NCBI RefSeq assembly: GCF_011067745.1
Contig: NZ_JAAMPJ010000010.1
Span: forward strand, 62,001-126,000
DNA: 64,000 bases
DNA from: Lentzea alba
Lineage (GTDB): Bacteria > Actinomycetota > Actinomycetes > Mycobacteriales > Pseudonocardiaceae
Direction of reading: 5' to 3'
Below are positions 33,485 through 42,151 of this stretch, piece after piece. A program made the translations under genes and the position numbers. The notes under the pieces were generated by a model, which made no database searches, was not told the origin of the DNA, and saw nothing but the letters and a program-made list of their open reading frames with translations. The first letter of the stretch is position 1. Every line of letters begins with the position of its first letter.

Positions 33485-33829
33485 GTGGACCTGCACAGCG
33501 TGATGTGTGTGAGCGACCTGGCCAGGTCGCTGGAGTGGTACGAGGTGTTCTTCGGGCGCGAGGCCGACGAGATCATCGGCGAGGAACACCTCTGGCAGGT
33601 GGGGGAGAACGCCTACCTCGTGCTCGACGCCCGCGACGTGCGGTCGTCGCGCGTGGGCGGCTCCATGATCACGTTCGGCGTGGGCGGCGGCGAGTTCGAC
33701 GCGGCGTTGGCCCGGCTCGCCCGGCATGGCGTCGCCCACGAACCCGTCGAGACCTACTCCAACGGTGTCCGGCACGTCGAGGTGCTCGATCCGGACGGCA
33801 ACAGCCTGTCGCTGGCCGCGCTGCCTTAG
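33485..33829 (+). CDS. VOC (glyoxalase-type) family protein
   Basis: A 114-residue single-domain VOC protein: HSVMCVSDLARSLEWYEVFFG at the N-terminus and VRHVEVLDPDGNSLSL at the C-terminus, with likely metal ligands His3 and Glu near the end (HVEVLDPDG). VOC proteins include glyoxalases, dioxygenases and antibiotic-binding resistance proteins; the substrate is unknown. GTG 33485 is chosen from ribosome-site spacing; GTG 33476 is too close to it. Confidence 0.8.
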   Translation: MDLHSVMCVSDLARSLEWYEVFFGREADEIIGEEHLWQVGENAYLVLDARDVRSSRVGGSMITFGVGGGEFDAALARLARHGVAHEPVETYSNGVRHVEVLDPDGNSLSLAALP

Positions 33830-33843
33830 CGGTCCCGGTCGGG

Positions 33844-34296
33844 TCAGGGGACCGCCGGAACGCTGTCGCAGGCACCTGGGACGCAGGTGCCGAACCCCGT
33901 CTCCAGCCAGAAGATCGGCCAGAGCACGAACGGACCGACGGACAGCAGCACGACGGGAGCCAGTGCGCAGAGCTCGATGATCAGCACGGTCTCGAAGTGG
34001 GACTCGAGGAGCCGGGGGACTGATCGGAATCCCTTGGTCCAGAGGGCGATGCCGCCCAGGAGCACGGCAAGGCCGACGAAGATCAAGGCCACCACGGGTG
34101 CGAGAGTGACCGACATCCAGGCCAGGGCGGTGAACGCCCAGCCGAAATCGGCGGGTTCGGCGAGGCTGAACCCGCGCATTCCCGCGCCGCAGCCGGCCAG
34201 CAGGCCGAACACCGCGGCCACGATCGCCGCCAGGATCAGGACGGATCGCCCCAGGGAAGGCCATTCGGTGGCGCGGGTGGGTGGTGCCTGGGCCAT
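33844..34296 (-). CDS. Small membrane protein, divergent from the PadR regulator
   Basis: A 150-residue protein with about four membrane helices (VLILAAIVAAVFGLLAGCG, WMSVTLAPVVALIFVGLAVLL, TVLIIELCALAPVVLLSV, FVLWPIFWLETGFG). No family was recognised. ATG 34296 has GAGGTGG upstream. The shared promoter with PadR carries a long inverted repeat, so this is the likely PadR target; PadR targets are often transport or membrane-stress proteins. Confidence 0.75.
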   Translation of the reverse strand: MAQAPPTRATEWPSLGRSVLILAAIVAAVFGLLAGCGAGMRGFSLAEPADFGWAFTALAWMSVTLAPVVALIFVGLAVLLGGIALWTKGFRSVPRLLESHFETVLIIELCALAPVVLLSVGPFVLWPIFWLETGFGTCVPGACDSVPAVP

Positions 34297-34316
34297 GGGC
34301 CACCTCGCAGCAGATG

Positions 34317-34352
34317 CTCCGTTTCAGAGTATGTCTATACTCCGAAACGGAG
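34317..34352. promoter_or_regulatory. PadR-type operator, 16-bp arms
   Basis: CTCCGTTTCAGAGTAT (34317-34332) and ATACTCCGAAACGGAG (34337-34352) are inverted repeats with one mismatch and a 4-nt spacer. The site lies between the divergent membrane-protein gene (start 34296) and the PadR gene (start 34378), and would overlap both promoters. PadR dimers bind such AT-centred palindromes upstream of their own genes. Confidence 0.85.
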
Positions 34353-34377
34353 TACCTGACAAGGTGAGGAGGCGGGC

Positions 34378-35001
34378 TTGGCCGGCCGGACCAAGAAACT
34401 CACCACGGTGTCGTACGGGATTCTGGGTTTGCTCGGACTGCGCCCGCACACGCCGTACGAACTGGCGCAGCAGTTCAAGCGCAGCGGCACGTTCTGGGCC
34501 TCGGCCGAGAGCGTGGTCTACAACGAGCCCAAGGCGCTGGTGGCCCACGGTCTGGCCACGGCGAGCGCCGAGACCAACAGCGGACGGCGCCGCACCCGTT
34601 ATTCGATCACCGAGGCCGGGCGCCAGGAGCTGCGCCGCTGGCTGTCCGATCCCGCCGTCGAGCCGCAGTTCCAGTTCGACGCGATGATGAAGGTCCTGTT
34701 CTCCGACCTCGGCGACAAGGACGACCTGCTCGGCGCGATCGAGGCGATGCGCGCCTGGGCCGACCGAACCCAGGCCGGGGCGGCCATGATCGCGCACGAC
34801 TACACGACCGGCGACGAGCTCTACCCCGGCCGGGCGCACATCGTCGGCCTGACCCAGGCGTACCGGGTCGGCCTGGCGCAGATGACCCGGCAGTGGGCGG
34901 ACTGGGCCGAGCAGCAGGTCAGGCACTGGCCCGACACCGGCAGCGGCCCCGCCCCCGTCGACCTGTTGACCGGGCTGGGCGCCGGCCGGATCCCCTGGTA
35001 G
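34378..35001 (+). CDS. PadR family transcriptional regulator
   Basis: A 207-residue PadR regulator: winged helix at residues 8-85 (SYGILGLLGLRPHTPYELAQQF, YNEPKALVAHGLATA, RRRTRYSITEAGRQELRRWL), and a C-terminal dimerisation helix (LTQAYRVGLAQMTRQWADWAEQQ). The TTG start at 34378 is supported by a GAGGAGG site 6-12 nt upstream. It is divergent from the small membrane protein, with the operator between them. Ligand unknown. Confidence 0.9.
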   Translation: MAGRTKKLTTVSYGILGLLGLRPHTPYELAQQFKRSGTFWASAESVVYNEPKALVAHGLATASAETNSGRRRTRYSITEAGRQELRRWLSDPAVEPQFQFDAMMKVLFSDLGDKDDLLGAIEAMRAWADRTQAGAAMIAHDYTTGDELYPGRAHIVGLTQAYRVGLAQMTRQWADWAEQQVRHWPDTGSGPAPVDLLTGLGAGRIPW

Positions 35002-35016
35002 CGCGGAAGCGTCCTT

Positions 35017-35412
35017 TCAGGACAGTGCGTCGATCGGTGCGACCGTCACCAGCTTCCTCGCCGCGTGGGCGAGTTGGTCGTCGAGCGTGATCAAGGCGTC
35101 TGCCTGGAGCTGGGTCAGAGCGACGTACTCGGCGGCGAACGTGTCGGGCCATCCGAGCTGGTCGGCGACCTTCCAGGCGGCGGCTTGAAGGACACGGTCC
35201 CCGAGCAGCCGGATCCGCAGCCCGCGGAGGTAGTCGAGCCGGCGCTCGGCTTCCTTCTTGGTCAGCTCACCGCGCTGCACCTGTTGGTAGAGAAGCGACA
35301 GCGTGTGCGAGCGGAGCAGCGTCGGGGCCACGACCTGGTGTTCGGAGCCGATCACGACCTGGTCGTGGGCCAGGCGAAGAGCCACGTCCGGGCCGATCAC
35401 GTACCTGGTCAT
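35017..35412 (-). CDS. PIN-domain protein
   Basis: A 131-residue PIN domain (VIGPDVALRLA, TLLRSHTLSLLY, GWPDTFAAEYVALTQLQ, ADALITLDDQLA). PIN proteins are RNases, often VapC toxins. Of the four acidic residues, Asp9, the Asp in GWPDTF and a later Asp are present, but the usual Glu of RSEVLSLL is His here, so catalytic activity may be impaired. No antitoxin-like gene precedes it. Its ATG overlaps the TGA of the hydrolase gene by one base, so it is translated after it. Confidence 0.8.
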   Translation of the reverse strand: MTRYVIGPDVALRLAHDQVVIGSEHQVVAPTLLRSHTLSLLYQQVQRGELTKKEAERRLDYLRGLRIRLLGDRVLQAAAWKVADQLGWPDTFAAEYVALTQLQADALITLDDQLAHAARKLVTVAPIDALS

Positions 35413-36095
35413 CAGGCGGTCGCCGCCGCCGCGAGGAGCCGGGCGAGCTCGGCCGGCCTGGTGTGCATGGGCCAGTGGCCGGAGTCGATGTCGACGAAGT
35501 CGAGGTGCTTGACCCTGGCCAGTTCGGGCACGTCACCCGCGTCGATCCACTCCTTGGCCTGAGCGGGGGAGAACTCGGGGCAGATGACCATGACCGGGAC
35601 GTCGAAACGTCGTTCGTCGGTCAGCCGCACGACACCCGTGGCCACGTCCCCGGGAACGGGGATCGCGGCAGCGTCGAACGCGCGCCTGGCTTCCTCGTCG
35701 AGGTCGGCCGAGTCCGGTCCTTCGAACGGGGCCCAACCGGGGAAGGGCATGACGCCGTCCCGCAGTTCGAAGAAGTCGGCGTAGGGCTTCCCGTCGGAGG
35801 CAGGGAACCCGCCGACGAGGACGACCTCGGAGATCTTGTCCGGTCGCGCGTCCGCGGCCAGCCAGGCCAGGCTGCAGGCGGCCGAGTGCCCGACCACCAC
35901 GGGCTTGCCCGAGGCCGCGTCCACGGCGGCGAGCACGGTCGCCACCTGGTCGTCGAGCGTGGCGGAGGTGGATCCGTCGCCCTGGCCGGGCAGGGTCAGC
36001 GGCACGGGGCGGTGGCCGAGCGACCGCAGTGCGGCCACGACGTCGTCCCAGGCGGATCCGTCGAGCCACAGACCGGCGATGAGCAGGATGTCCAC
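35412..36095 (-). CDS. Alpha/beta hydrolase
   Basis: A 227-residue protein of the alpha/beta-hydrolase fold: N-terminal ILLIAGLWLDGSAWDDV, nucleophile elbow VVGHSAACS (Ser73), acid PEFSP-containing strand and HLDFVDIDSGHWPMH with the catalytic His. The family is esterase- or haloperoxidase-like; substrate unknown. GTG 36095 has an AAAGGAGAACTGATC site. It is coupled by a TGATG junction to the PIN-domain gene and is divergent from the WYL regulator, which may control it. Confidence 0.88.
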   Translation of the reverse strand: MDILLIAGLWLDGSAWDDVVAALRSLGHRPVPLTLPGQGDGSTSATLDDQVATVLAAVDAASGKPVVVGHSAACSLAWLAADARPDKISEVVLVGGFPASDGKPYADFFELRDGVMPFPGWAPFEGPDSADLDEEARRAFDAAAIPVPGDVATGVVRLTDERRFDVPVMVICPEFSPAQAKEWIDAGDVPELARVKHLDFVDIDSGHWPMHTRPAELARLLAAAATA

Positions 36096-36207
36096 GATCA
36101 GTTCTCCTTTTCCCGCGCGGCGAGGTCACCGCGGTGCGTCGTCACGCTAAGGCCAATTCCGGACGATCTGCTTCCGGTTCAGTGGGAAGATCGCCTAGCC
36201 TGCCCGA

Positions 36208-37173
36208 GTGCCGAGTGATGTCAGTCCTACCGCCAGGGCACTGCGCGCGCTGGAGATCCTCCAGACGCGTCCTGGCACGACGGCTGATCAGCTCGCCGAG
36301 AAACTGGGCGTCACGGAACGAGCCGCCCGCCGCTACATCGGGATCCTGCGAGAGGCAGGCATCCAGGTCGAGTCGGCCCGCGGCCCGCACGGCGGCTACC
36401 GGCTCCGGCGCGGAACGCGACTGCCGCCGATCGTGTTCACCCAGGCCGAGGCGCTGGGCCTGGTCATGGCGGTGCTCGACGGCCAGCCGGCCGCCACCGA
36501 GGCCGACGACCCGGTCGGTGCGGCGCTCGGCAAGGTCGTCCAGGCGCTGCCCGAGAACGTCGGCCGGCAGGCGGCCGCACTGCGCGAGCACGCCAAAGCC
36601 GCGCCCGACCGGCAGGCGGCCCGCCCGGACCCCGCCACGACCAGCGCCCTGGTCGCCGCCGTCGCAGCGAGGCGTCGGGTGCTGATCACGTACCGGAGTG
36701 AGACCGGCAACGCGTGGCAGGCCGAGGTCGACCCGTGGGCGGTCGTGGTCCGCTACGGCCGCTGGTACCTGCTGTGTCATTCCCATCGGGCGGACGCGAT
36801 CCGCACCTATCGGGTGGACCGGGTGCGCGCGGTCCGGCAGACCGCGCACGAGTTCGAGCCACCCGACGACCTCGACCCGGTCGCGGCACTGGAGGCGAAC
36901 CTGGGCACGGGCTGGGAGTTCCCCACCCACGTCGTGTTCGACGCGCCGCTGGCCGAGGTGGCGCCCTGGATCCGGCCTCCGATGGGACGGCTCGAACCAT
37001 CGGGGGACGGATGCGTGCTCGTCGGCAGCACCAGCAATCCGGCGATGTACGCGCAGGAGTGGTTGGCGGCCGTGCCGTTCGCCTTCCGCGTCCAGGGCGG
37101 TGATGAGCTGCGTGCAGCGGTTGCGGCGGTCGCGAAGCGTTTTGCCGCAGCCTTGATGCCTCAGGACGGGTAG
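36208..37173 (+). CDS. HTH-WYL transcriptional regulator
   Basis: A 321-residue regulator: N-terminal winged helix (LAEKLGVTERAARRYIGILREAG, HGGYRLRRG) followed by a WYL domain (ITYRSETGN, WAVVVRYGRWYLLCH, IRTYRVDRVRAVRQT) and a WCX-like C-terminus. WYL domains bind nucleic acid or small ligands. It is divergent from the hydrolase/PIN pair with 112 bp between starts. GTG 36208 is chosen; no strong ribosome binding site is seen. Confidence 0.88.
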   Translation: MPSDVSPTARALRALEILQTRPGTTADQLAEKLGVTERAARRYIGILREAGIQVESARGPHGGYRLRRGTRLPPIVFTQAEALGLVMAVLDGQPAATEADDPVGAALGKVVQALPENVGRQAAALREHAKAAPDRQAARPDPATTSALVAAVAARRRVLITYRSETGNAWQAEVDPWAVVVRYGRWYLLCHSHRADAIRTYRVDRVRAVRQTAHEFEPPDDLDPVAALEANLGTGWEFPTHVVFDAPLAEVAPWIRPPMGRLEPSGDGCVLVGSTSNPAMYAQEWLAAVPFAFRVQGGDELRAAVAAVAKRFAAALMPQDG

Positions 37174-37190
37174 CGGCGTCCGCGGAGGAC

Positions 37191-37772
37191 TCAGCCGGCG
37201 GGAACCGGTTCGGGCGTGGGCCGCCACTCCCGCCTGAGCAGCCCGTACACCCACGAGTCCGACACGTCGCCGTTGACGACGCAGTCTTCCCGCAACGTCC
37301 CTTCCCGCACGAACCCGAGCTTCTCCAGGACGCGGGCAGAAGCCGCGTTGCGCGTGTCGGCCTCGGCCTGGACCCGGTTCAGGTCCAGCGCGTCGAACGC
37401 CCACCGCAACAGAGCGCGCGCGGCCTCCGTCGCATAGCCGTGGCCCCACGCCGCATCGTCGAAGCAGTAGCCCAGCGACGCGCTGCGGTAGTCCGGGTTC
37501 CACCCGGTCAGACCGCACCAGCCGATGAACGCCCCATCGGAAACACGGTCGACGGCCAGCCGCGCCCCGGTGCCCTCATCAGCCATCTGCCGGCACGCCG
37601 CGACGAAGCGCCCGGCGCGCGCACGTTCGTCCCAGGGCGGCGAATCCCAGTAGCGCAGCACGTGGGCGCTGCTGTGCAGGGCGAAGAGAGCGTCCGCGTC
37701 GGCGTCGACGACGGGCCGCAGGCCGAGGCGAGCGGTGTGCAGCGTCGGGGTGGGCAGCGGCTTGGGCGTCAT
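37191..37772 (-). CDS. GNAT N-acetyltransferase (RimJ type)
   Basis: A 193-residue acetyltransferase with the RimJ/RimL layout: LHTARLGLRPVVDADADALF, GYCFDDAAWGHGYATEA (acetyl-CoA binding loop with GHGYA), and ASARVLEKLGFVREGTLRED. It probably acetylates an alpha-amino group of a protein or a small amine. ATG 37772 has CCGGAG upstream. Convergent with the WYL regulator (17 nt between stops). Confidence 0.88.
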   Translation of the reverse strand: MTPKPLPTPTLHTARLGLRPVVDADADALFALHSSAHVLRYWDSPPWDERARAGRFVAACRQMADEGTGARLAVDRVSDGAFIGWCGLTGWNPDYRSASLGYCFDDAAWGHGYATEAARALLRWAFDALDLNRVQAEADTRNAASARVLEKLGFVREGTLREDCVVNGDVSDSWVYGLLRREWRPTPEPVPAG

Positions 37773-37921
37773 GGTCACTCCGGTGATTGGTGGCCGATCA
37801 ACCTGACATCCGCTGCCGGCCATTCGCAACGGGTTTTCTGCGGACAAGAACTTGTTGCACTACGCCCGTTGTGCGAAACGAAATTTTATGGCTTCTGTGG
37901 CAGGCCAATAGCTTCGAATTC

Positions 37922-39352
37922 ATGGAATGGAGCTTTCAGTCAGCCGAAGAGCTCGTTGCCGCGTTGCGCACCGGTGCGGTGACCTCGGTGGAACTGACCG
38001 ACGAGGCGATCGCCCGCATCGAGCGCGACGACGAGGTGATCAACGCGATCTGCGTGCCGGACTTCGAGCGCGCGCGGGCCGCCGCACATCGTGCCGACCA
38101 GGCACGCGCGCAGGGTGAGGACCGGCCGCTGCTCGGTGTTCCGGTGACGGTCAAGGAGTCGTACAACGTCGCCGGGTTGCCGACGACCTGGGGCATGCCG
38201 CTGCACCGGAACTACCTGCCGGCCGAGGACGCGGTACAGGTGTCGCGACTCAAGGCCGCGGGCGCGGTGGTGCTCGGCAAGACCAATGTGCCGTTGGGGT
38301 TGCAAGACATCCAGAGCTTCAACGACATCTACGGCACCACCAACAACCCGTGGGATCACGATCGCACCTCGGGCGGATCCTCCGGCGGGTCGGCGGCGGC
38401 CCTGGCATCAGGGTTCGGCGCGCTGTCCATCGGCTCCGACCTCGCCGGCTCGCTGCGCACCCCCGCGCACTTCTGCGGCGTCTACGCCCACAAACCAACG
38501 CTCGGCCTGGCAGCCAACCGCGGCATGGTCCCGCCGTCCGAGCCGGCGTTGCCTGTTGATCTCGACCTCGCCGTCGTCGGTCCGATGGCGCGCACCGCCC
38601 GTGACCTCACGCTCCTGCTCGACGTCATGGCCGGACCGGACCCGCTGACTTTCGGCGTGTCGCACCGTTTGGCCCTGCCGCCCGCCCGCCACGAGCGGCT
38701 CCGCGATTTCCGAGTCCTTGTCCTCGACGAGCATCCGCTCATCCCGACCGGTTCCGCCGTGCGCGCGGGTGTGAACCGGGTGGCCGCCGCGCTCGCCGAC
38801 GGTGGCGCCCGCGTGCGACGGCACAGTCCGCTGCTACCCGATCTGACCGAAGCCGCGACGCTTTACATGCAGTTGCTGATTTCGGGCTCGGTCGCGCGTT
38901 TTCCCATCGACACACTGCTGCCGACCCGCGCGGACGACCAGAGTCTCGACGCCGTGCGGCTGCGCGCGATGACGTTCAGCCACCACGACTGGATCGAGGC
39001 GAACAACCGCCGCGAGCTGCACCGCCACGGCTGGCGACAGCTGTTCGCCGAGTTCGACGCCGTGGTGTGCCCGATCACGCCGACGCCCGCGTTTCCGCAC
39101 GACCACCACCCGAATCCGTTGGAACGTCTCATCGACATCGACGGTGTCGAGCACCCCTACTTCGACCAGCTCGTCTGGGCCGGGTTGGCCACCATGCCCG
39201 GTCTGCCTGCCACCGCCGTACCCGCGGGCCGGTCGCCTGAGGGGCTGCCGGTCGGCGTGCAGCTCATCGGCCCGATGTTCGAGGACCGCACCCCGTTGCG
39301 GCTGGCCGAACTGCTCGAGCAGGAGATCGGCGGCTTCCGGGCGCCGAGGTAG
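37922..39352 (+). CDS. Amidase (amidase-signature family)
   Basis: A 476-residue amidase with the Ser-cisSer-Lys catalytic set: Lys in GVPVTVKESYNVAG, the signature DRTSGGSSGGSAAALA, and GSDLAGSLRTPA holding the nucleophile Ser. Members hydrolyse amides or nitrile-derived amides; the substrate is unknown. ATG 37922 is chosen because the homology begins soon after (SFQSAEELVAALR). A relatively AT-rich promoter region (about 37840-37920) precedes it. It shares no operon with neighbours. Confidence 0.92.
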   Translation: MEWSFQSAEELVAALRTGAVTSVELTDEAIARIERDDEVINAICVPDFERARAAAHRADQARAQGEDRPLLGVPVTVKESYNVAGLPTTWGMPLHRNYLPAEDAVQVSRLKAAGAVVLGKTNVPLGLQDIQSFNDIYGTTNNPWDHDRTSGGSSGGSAAALASGFGALSIGSDLAGSLRTPAHFCGVYAHKPTLGLAANRGMVPPSEPALPVDLDLAVVGPMARTARDLTLLLDVMAGPDPLTFGVSHRLALPPARHERLRDFRVLVLDEHPLIPTGSAVRAGVNRVAAALADGGARVRRHSPLLPDLTEAATLYMQLLISGSVARFPIDTLLPTRADDQSLDAVRLRAMTFSHHDWIEANNRRELHRHGWRQLFAEFDAVVCPITPTPAFPHDHHPNPLERLIDIDGVEHPYFDQLVWAGLATMPGLPATAVPAGRSPEGLPVGVQLIGPMFEDRTPLRLAELLEQEIGGFRAPR

Positions 39353-39371
39353 GGCGAACCGGCCGGTGTGG

Positions 39372-42041
39372 TCAAGGTTTGGCGGCGTTGGTGATCCATG
39401 CCTGCAGAGCGTCGGCCTGCTCATCCTGGCCGAGGTTGCGCAACGCCGTGACGAGATTGCGTGCCGTACGCAGAGTGTTGGGGTGATGATCGCCCAGTAC
39501 ACGGCGTCGTCGGCTCAGGGTGTCCTCGTTGAGTTCGCGTGCGGCCTGGTGCTCACCCAACGCCGACAGATCGACAGCGAGGTTGTTGGCGGAGCTGAGG
39601 GTGTTGGGGTGGTCTTCGCCCAGTACGCGGCGTCGTCGGGTGAGGGTGTCCTCGTCGAGTTCGCGTGCGGCCTGGTGTTTGCCCAACTGCCGCAGGTTGA
39701 TGGCGAGGTTGTTGGCGGAGGTGAGGGTGTTGGGGTGGTCTTCGCCCAGGACGCGGTGTCGTCGGGTGAGGGTGTCCTCGTTGAGTTCGCGTGCGGCCTG
39801 GTGTTTGCCCAACTGCCGCAGGTTGATGGCGAGGTTGTTGGCGGAGGTGAGGGTGTCGGGGTGGTCTTCGCCCAGGACGCGGCGTCGTCGGGTGAGGGTG
39901 TCCTCGTTGAGTTCGCGTGCGGCCCGGTATTTGCCCAACTGCCGCAGGTTGATGGCGAGGTTGCTGGCGGAGGTGAGGGTGTCGGGGTGGTCTTCGCCCA
40001 GGACGCGGCGTCGTCGGGTCAGGGTGTCCTCGTTGAGTTCGCGTGCGGCCTGGTTCTCATCCAACTGCCACAGGTTGAGGGCGAGGTTGCTGGAGGAGAC
40101 GAGGGTGTTGGGGTGGTCTTCGCCCAGTACGCGGCGATAGCGGGTGAGAGCGTCTTCGTCGAGTTCGCGTGCGGACCTGTACTCGCCCAGGGCGCGGAGC
40201 CGGAGGGCGAGGCGGGTGTTGGTGCCGATGGTTGTGGTGTGGTCAGGGCCGTGGTGGTCGTGCGCGAGTTGGTGCGCGCGTTGAGCGTGCGGAAGGGCTT
40301 GGCGGGGTTGCCCGCTGGTTTCCAGGTAGTCGGAAATGCTGCTGAGCAGAGTGATGAGGGTGTCGTGGTGGGTGGTGAGGAGATCGTGACGGTCGGGTGC
40401 GGTGGCGGTGAGCAGGTGGGGCAGCAGCCGCTGCCACTGCGGCCAGACCGCGGGGTTGTTCCACGGATCGTCGGGCCGACCGCGGCGCAGCACGAGTGCG
40501 GCGGTGACCGGCCAGTTGTGTTCGGCCGTGGTCTGCTGGTCGGCAGGGACCGCGCGCAGGAGGGCTGCGGGGATGCGGTGCAGCAGCAGGCTGTCGGCAT
40601 CGACCCGTGCCAGCGCGCGTTCGCGCAGCAGTCGCATCGTGTCGGCCATGCGCAGTGGATCAGCGGCGACGACCGCCAAGGGGTCGGGGAGAACGTCGGG
40701 ATGGTTGGTGATCAGGGTGAGAGGAACAGGTTCGGGGGCCAGCCAGGCGAGCAGGGTGAGCAGTTGCAGCGCTGCTGGGTCGCGCTGAGCGAGGGCGTCG
40801 AACGCCAGCGACCAGGACGCCGCCACCGGCATTGCGGTGTCACCGTCGGCACCGCGGTGGAGCAGCTCACGGGTCCGTGAGTCGAGCAGGCTCAGGTAGT
40901 CCGGCACGGTGACGGCGCCGTCGGCGAGCAAGGCGGCGGCCTGATCCAGCGCCGAGGGCAGGTGACCCAGCGTCCGGGTGACTCTGGTGATCTCGTCCGC
41001 GGTCAGGTGTGGTGCTCTGGCGGCCAGGAACCGGGCGGACTCCGGTGGGATGAACACGTCGATCGACACCGGCGCGGCCACTCCCGCCCAGAACGGGTAC
41101 CGAGAGGTGATCAGCACCCGCGCCTGTCCGCCGGAGAGGTAGGGGGCGAGGGTTTGGGGATGTTCGGCGTTGTCGAACACCAGCAGCACCCGCTCCCGGC
41201 TGCGCAGCGCCCCCAACACGCGCGGCACGGCGGCGCCGACCGGCTCGTCGGGTGCGGTCAGGCGTAACGCCTGACCAAGTTCGGCCAACTGTTGGGGGAT
41301 GAGGTCGGGGTTTTCCGCGGCGATCCACCACACCACGTCGTAGCCGGCGGCGTGCCGGTGCGCGTACTCGATCGCGGTGCTGCTCTTGCCGACGCCGCCC
41401 ATTCCCTCGATGGCCCGCACCACGACCGGACCTTCGCTCAAAGAGCTCGCCAACTCCTGCAGCAGTTCCTCGCGGCCGGTGAAGCCGTGCAATCGGGCCG
41501 GCACCTTCCACACCGGCCCGCCTACCGGCTTCGCACTCCCCGCAACGGCCGGTTGGGCCCGCAGTTCCGCCATTGCCTGGGTGACCTCGGCATCCAGCTC
41601 CGCCGGCGTTCTCACCGTCTTGACGGTCAGGCCGCTGTCGAGCAGCAGCCGTCGCCGGAACGCTTCCTGGCGATCCCCGAACTCCGGGTCCAGGAACAGC
41701 CCTCCAGGTCCCTCGGCCTGCTGGTCCAGCAGGAAGACCAACCGCGGCTTGCCGAGCTCCGTCGCTGCCTCGAACTCCAGCTCCGTGTACGACAACGACG
41801 GCCGGTCCACCACCGGTGACCCGTACCGGAATCCCGCCACCAGCACGTAAACGTCGCACTCGGCCACTCGCTTGCGGCACAACGCGGCCGGGGCGAGGTC
41901 ACCGGCGGTGAAGTGCGCCATGTCCACCGGCGCATCCCGGCACCGCAGCACGGCCTTTTCCAGCGCGTCGACGAACGACCCGCCCTGGGGATGGTCCCGC
42001 AGCTCGGAGGTATGGCTGAGGAACACCCGCCGAGGCGACAC
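39372..42041 (-). CDS. DUF4062 - NB-ARC - TPR (STAND) protein
   Basis: An 889-residue multi-domain protein. Residues 1-105 resemble DUF4062/TIR-like fold (RRVFLSHTSELRDHPQG, CDVYVLVAGFRYGSPV, SYTELEFEAATE). The STAND ATPase follows, with Walker A EGMGGVGKSSTA (near 217), Walker B VLLVFDNAEH and LGHLPSALDQAA. The C-terminus is TPR with six almost identical 42-residue units. STAND proteins act as ligand-triggered switches in immunity or regulation. The start is uncertain: GTG 42041 is chosen, but GTG 42047 and 42053 are also in frame. It is divergent from the unknown gene at 42152. Confidence 0.85.
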   Translation of the reverse strand: MSPRRVFLSHTSELRDHPQGGSFVDALEKAVLRCRDAPVDMAHFTAGDLAPAALCRKRVAECDVYVLVAGFRYGSPVVDRPSLSYTELEFEAATELGKPRLVFLLDQQAEGPGGLFLDPEFGDRQEAFRRRLLLDSGLTVKTVRTPAELDAEVTQAMAELRAQPAVAGSAKPVGGPVWKVPARLHGFTGREELLQELASSLSEGPVVVRAIEGMGGVGKSSTAIEYAHRHAAGYDVVWWIAAENPDLIPQQLAELGQALRLTAPDEPVGAAVPRVLGALRSRERVLLVFDNAEHPQTLAPYLSGGQARVLITSRYPFWAGVAAPVSIDVFIPPESARFLAARAPHLTADEITRVTRTLGHLPSALDQAAALLADGAVTVPDYLSLLDSRTRELLHRGADGDTAMPVAASWSLAFDALAQRDPAALQLLTLLAWLAPEPVPLTLITNHPDVLPDPLAVVAADPLRMADTMRLLRERALARVDADSLLLHRIPAALLRAVPADQQTTAEHNWPVTAALVLRRGRPDDPWNNPAVWPQWQRLLPHLLTATAPDRHDLLTTHHDTLITLLSSISDYLETSGQPRQALPHAQRAHQLAHDHHGPDHTTTIGTNTRLALRLRALGEYRSARELDEDALTRYRRVLGEDHPNTLVSSSNLALNLWQLDENQAARELNEDTLTRRRRVLGEDHPDTLTSASNLAINLRQLGKYRAARELNEDTLTRRRRVLGEDHPDTLTSANNLAINLRQLGKHQAARELNEDTLTRRHRVLGEDHPNTLTSANNLAINLRQLGKHQAARELDEDTLTRRRRVLGEDHPNTLSSANNLAVDLSALGEHQAARELNEDTLSRRRRVLGDHHPNTLRTARNLVTALRNLGQDEQADALQAWITNAAKP
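39414..40169 (-). repeat. Six tandem 126-bp units inside the STAND gene
   Basis: Unit boundaries fall every 126 bp (39414, 39540, 39666, 39792, 39918, 40044). Each encodes a 42-residue TPR pair module beginning REL(N/D)ED(T/A)L, then RRVLGEDHP and NLA(I/L)NL. The middle units are nearly identical at DNA level, which implies recent expansion or gene conversion. Copy number may vary between strains. Confidence 0.93.
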
Positions 42042-42151
42042 ACCCACCAGCACACCCCCGAGGTCCAGAACGCGGTTACCTCCACATCGTTCCGACGCCC
42101 CACCGCGTTGCACCGCACGACACGCGGACACCGGCATGGGAGGGTGAAGCG

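Noticed and set aside
39414-40169. Possible CRISPR-like array
   Set aside because: Regular 126-bp spacing comes from 42-residue TPR units in one frame, with no unique spacers.
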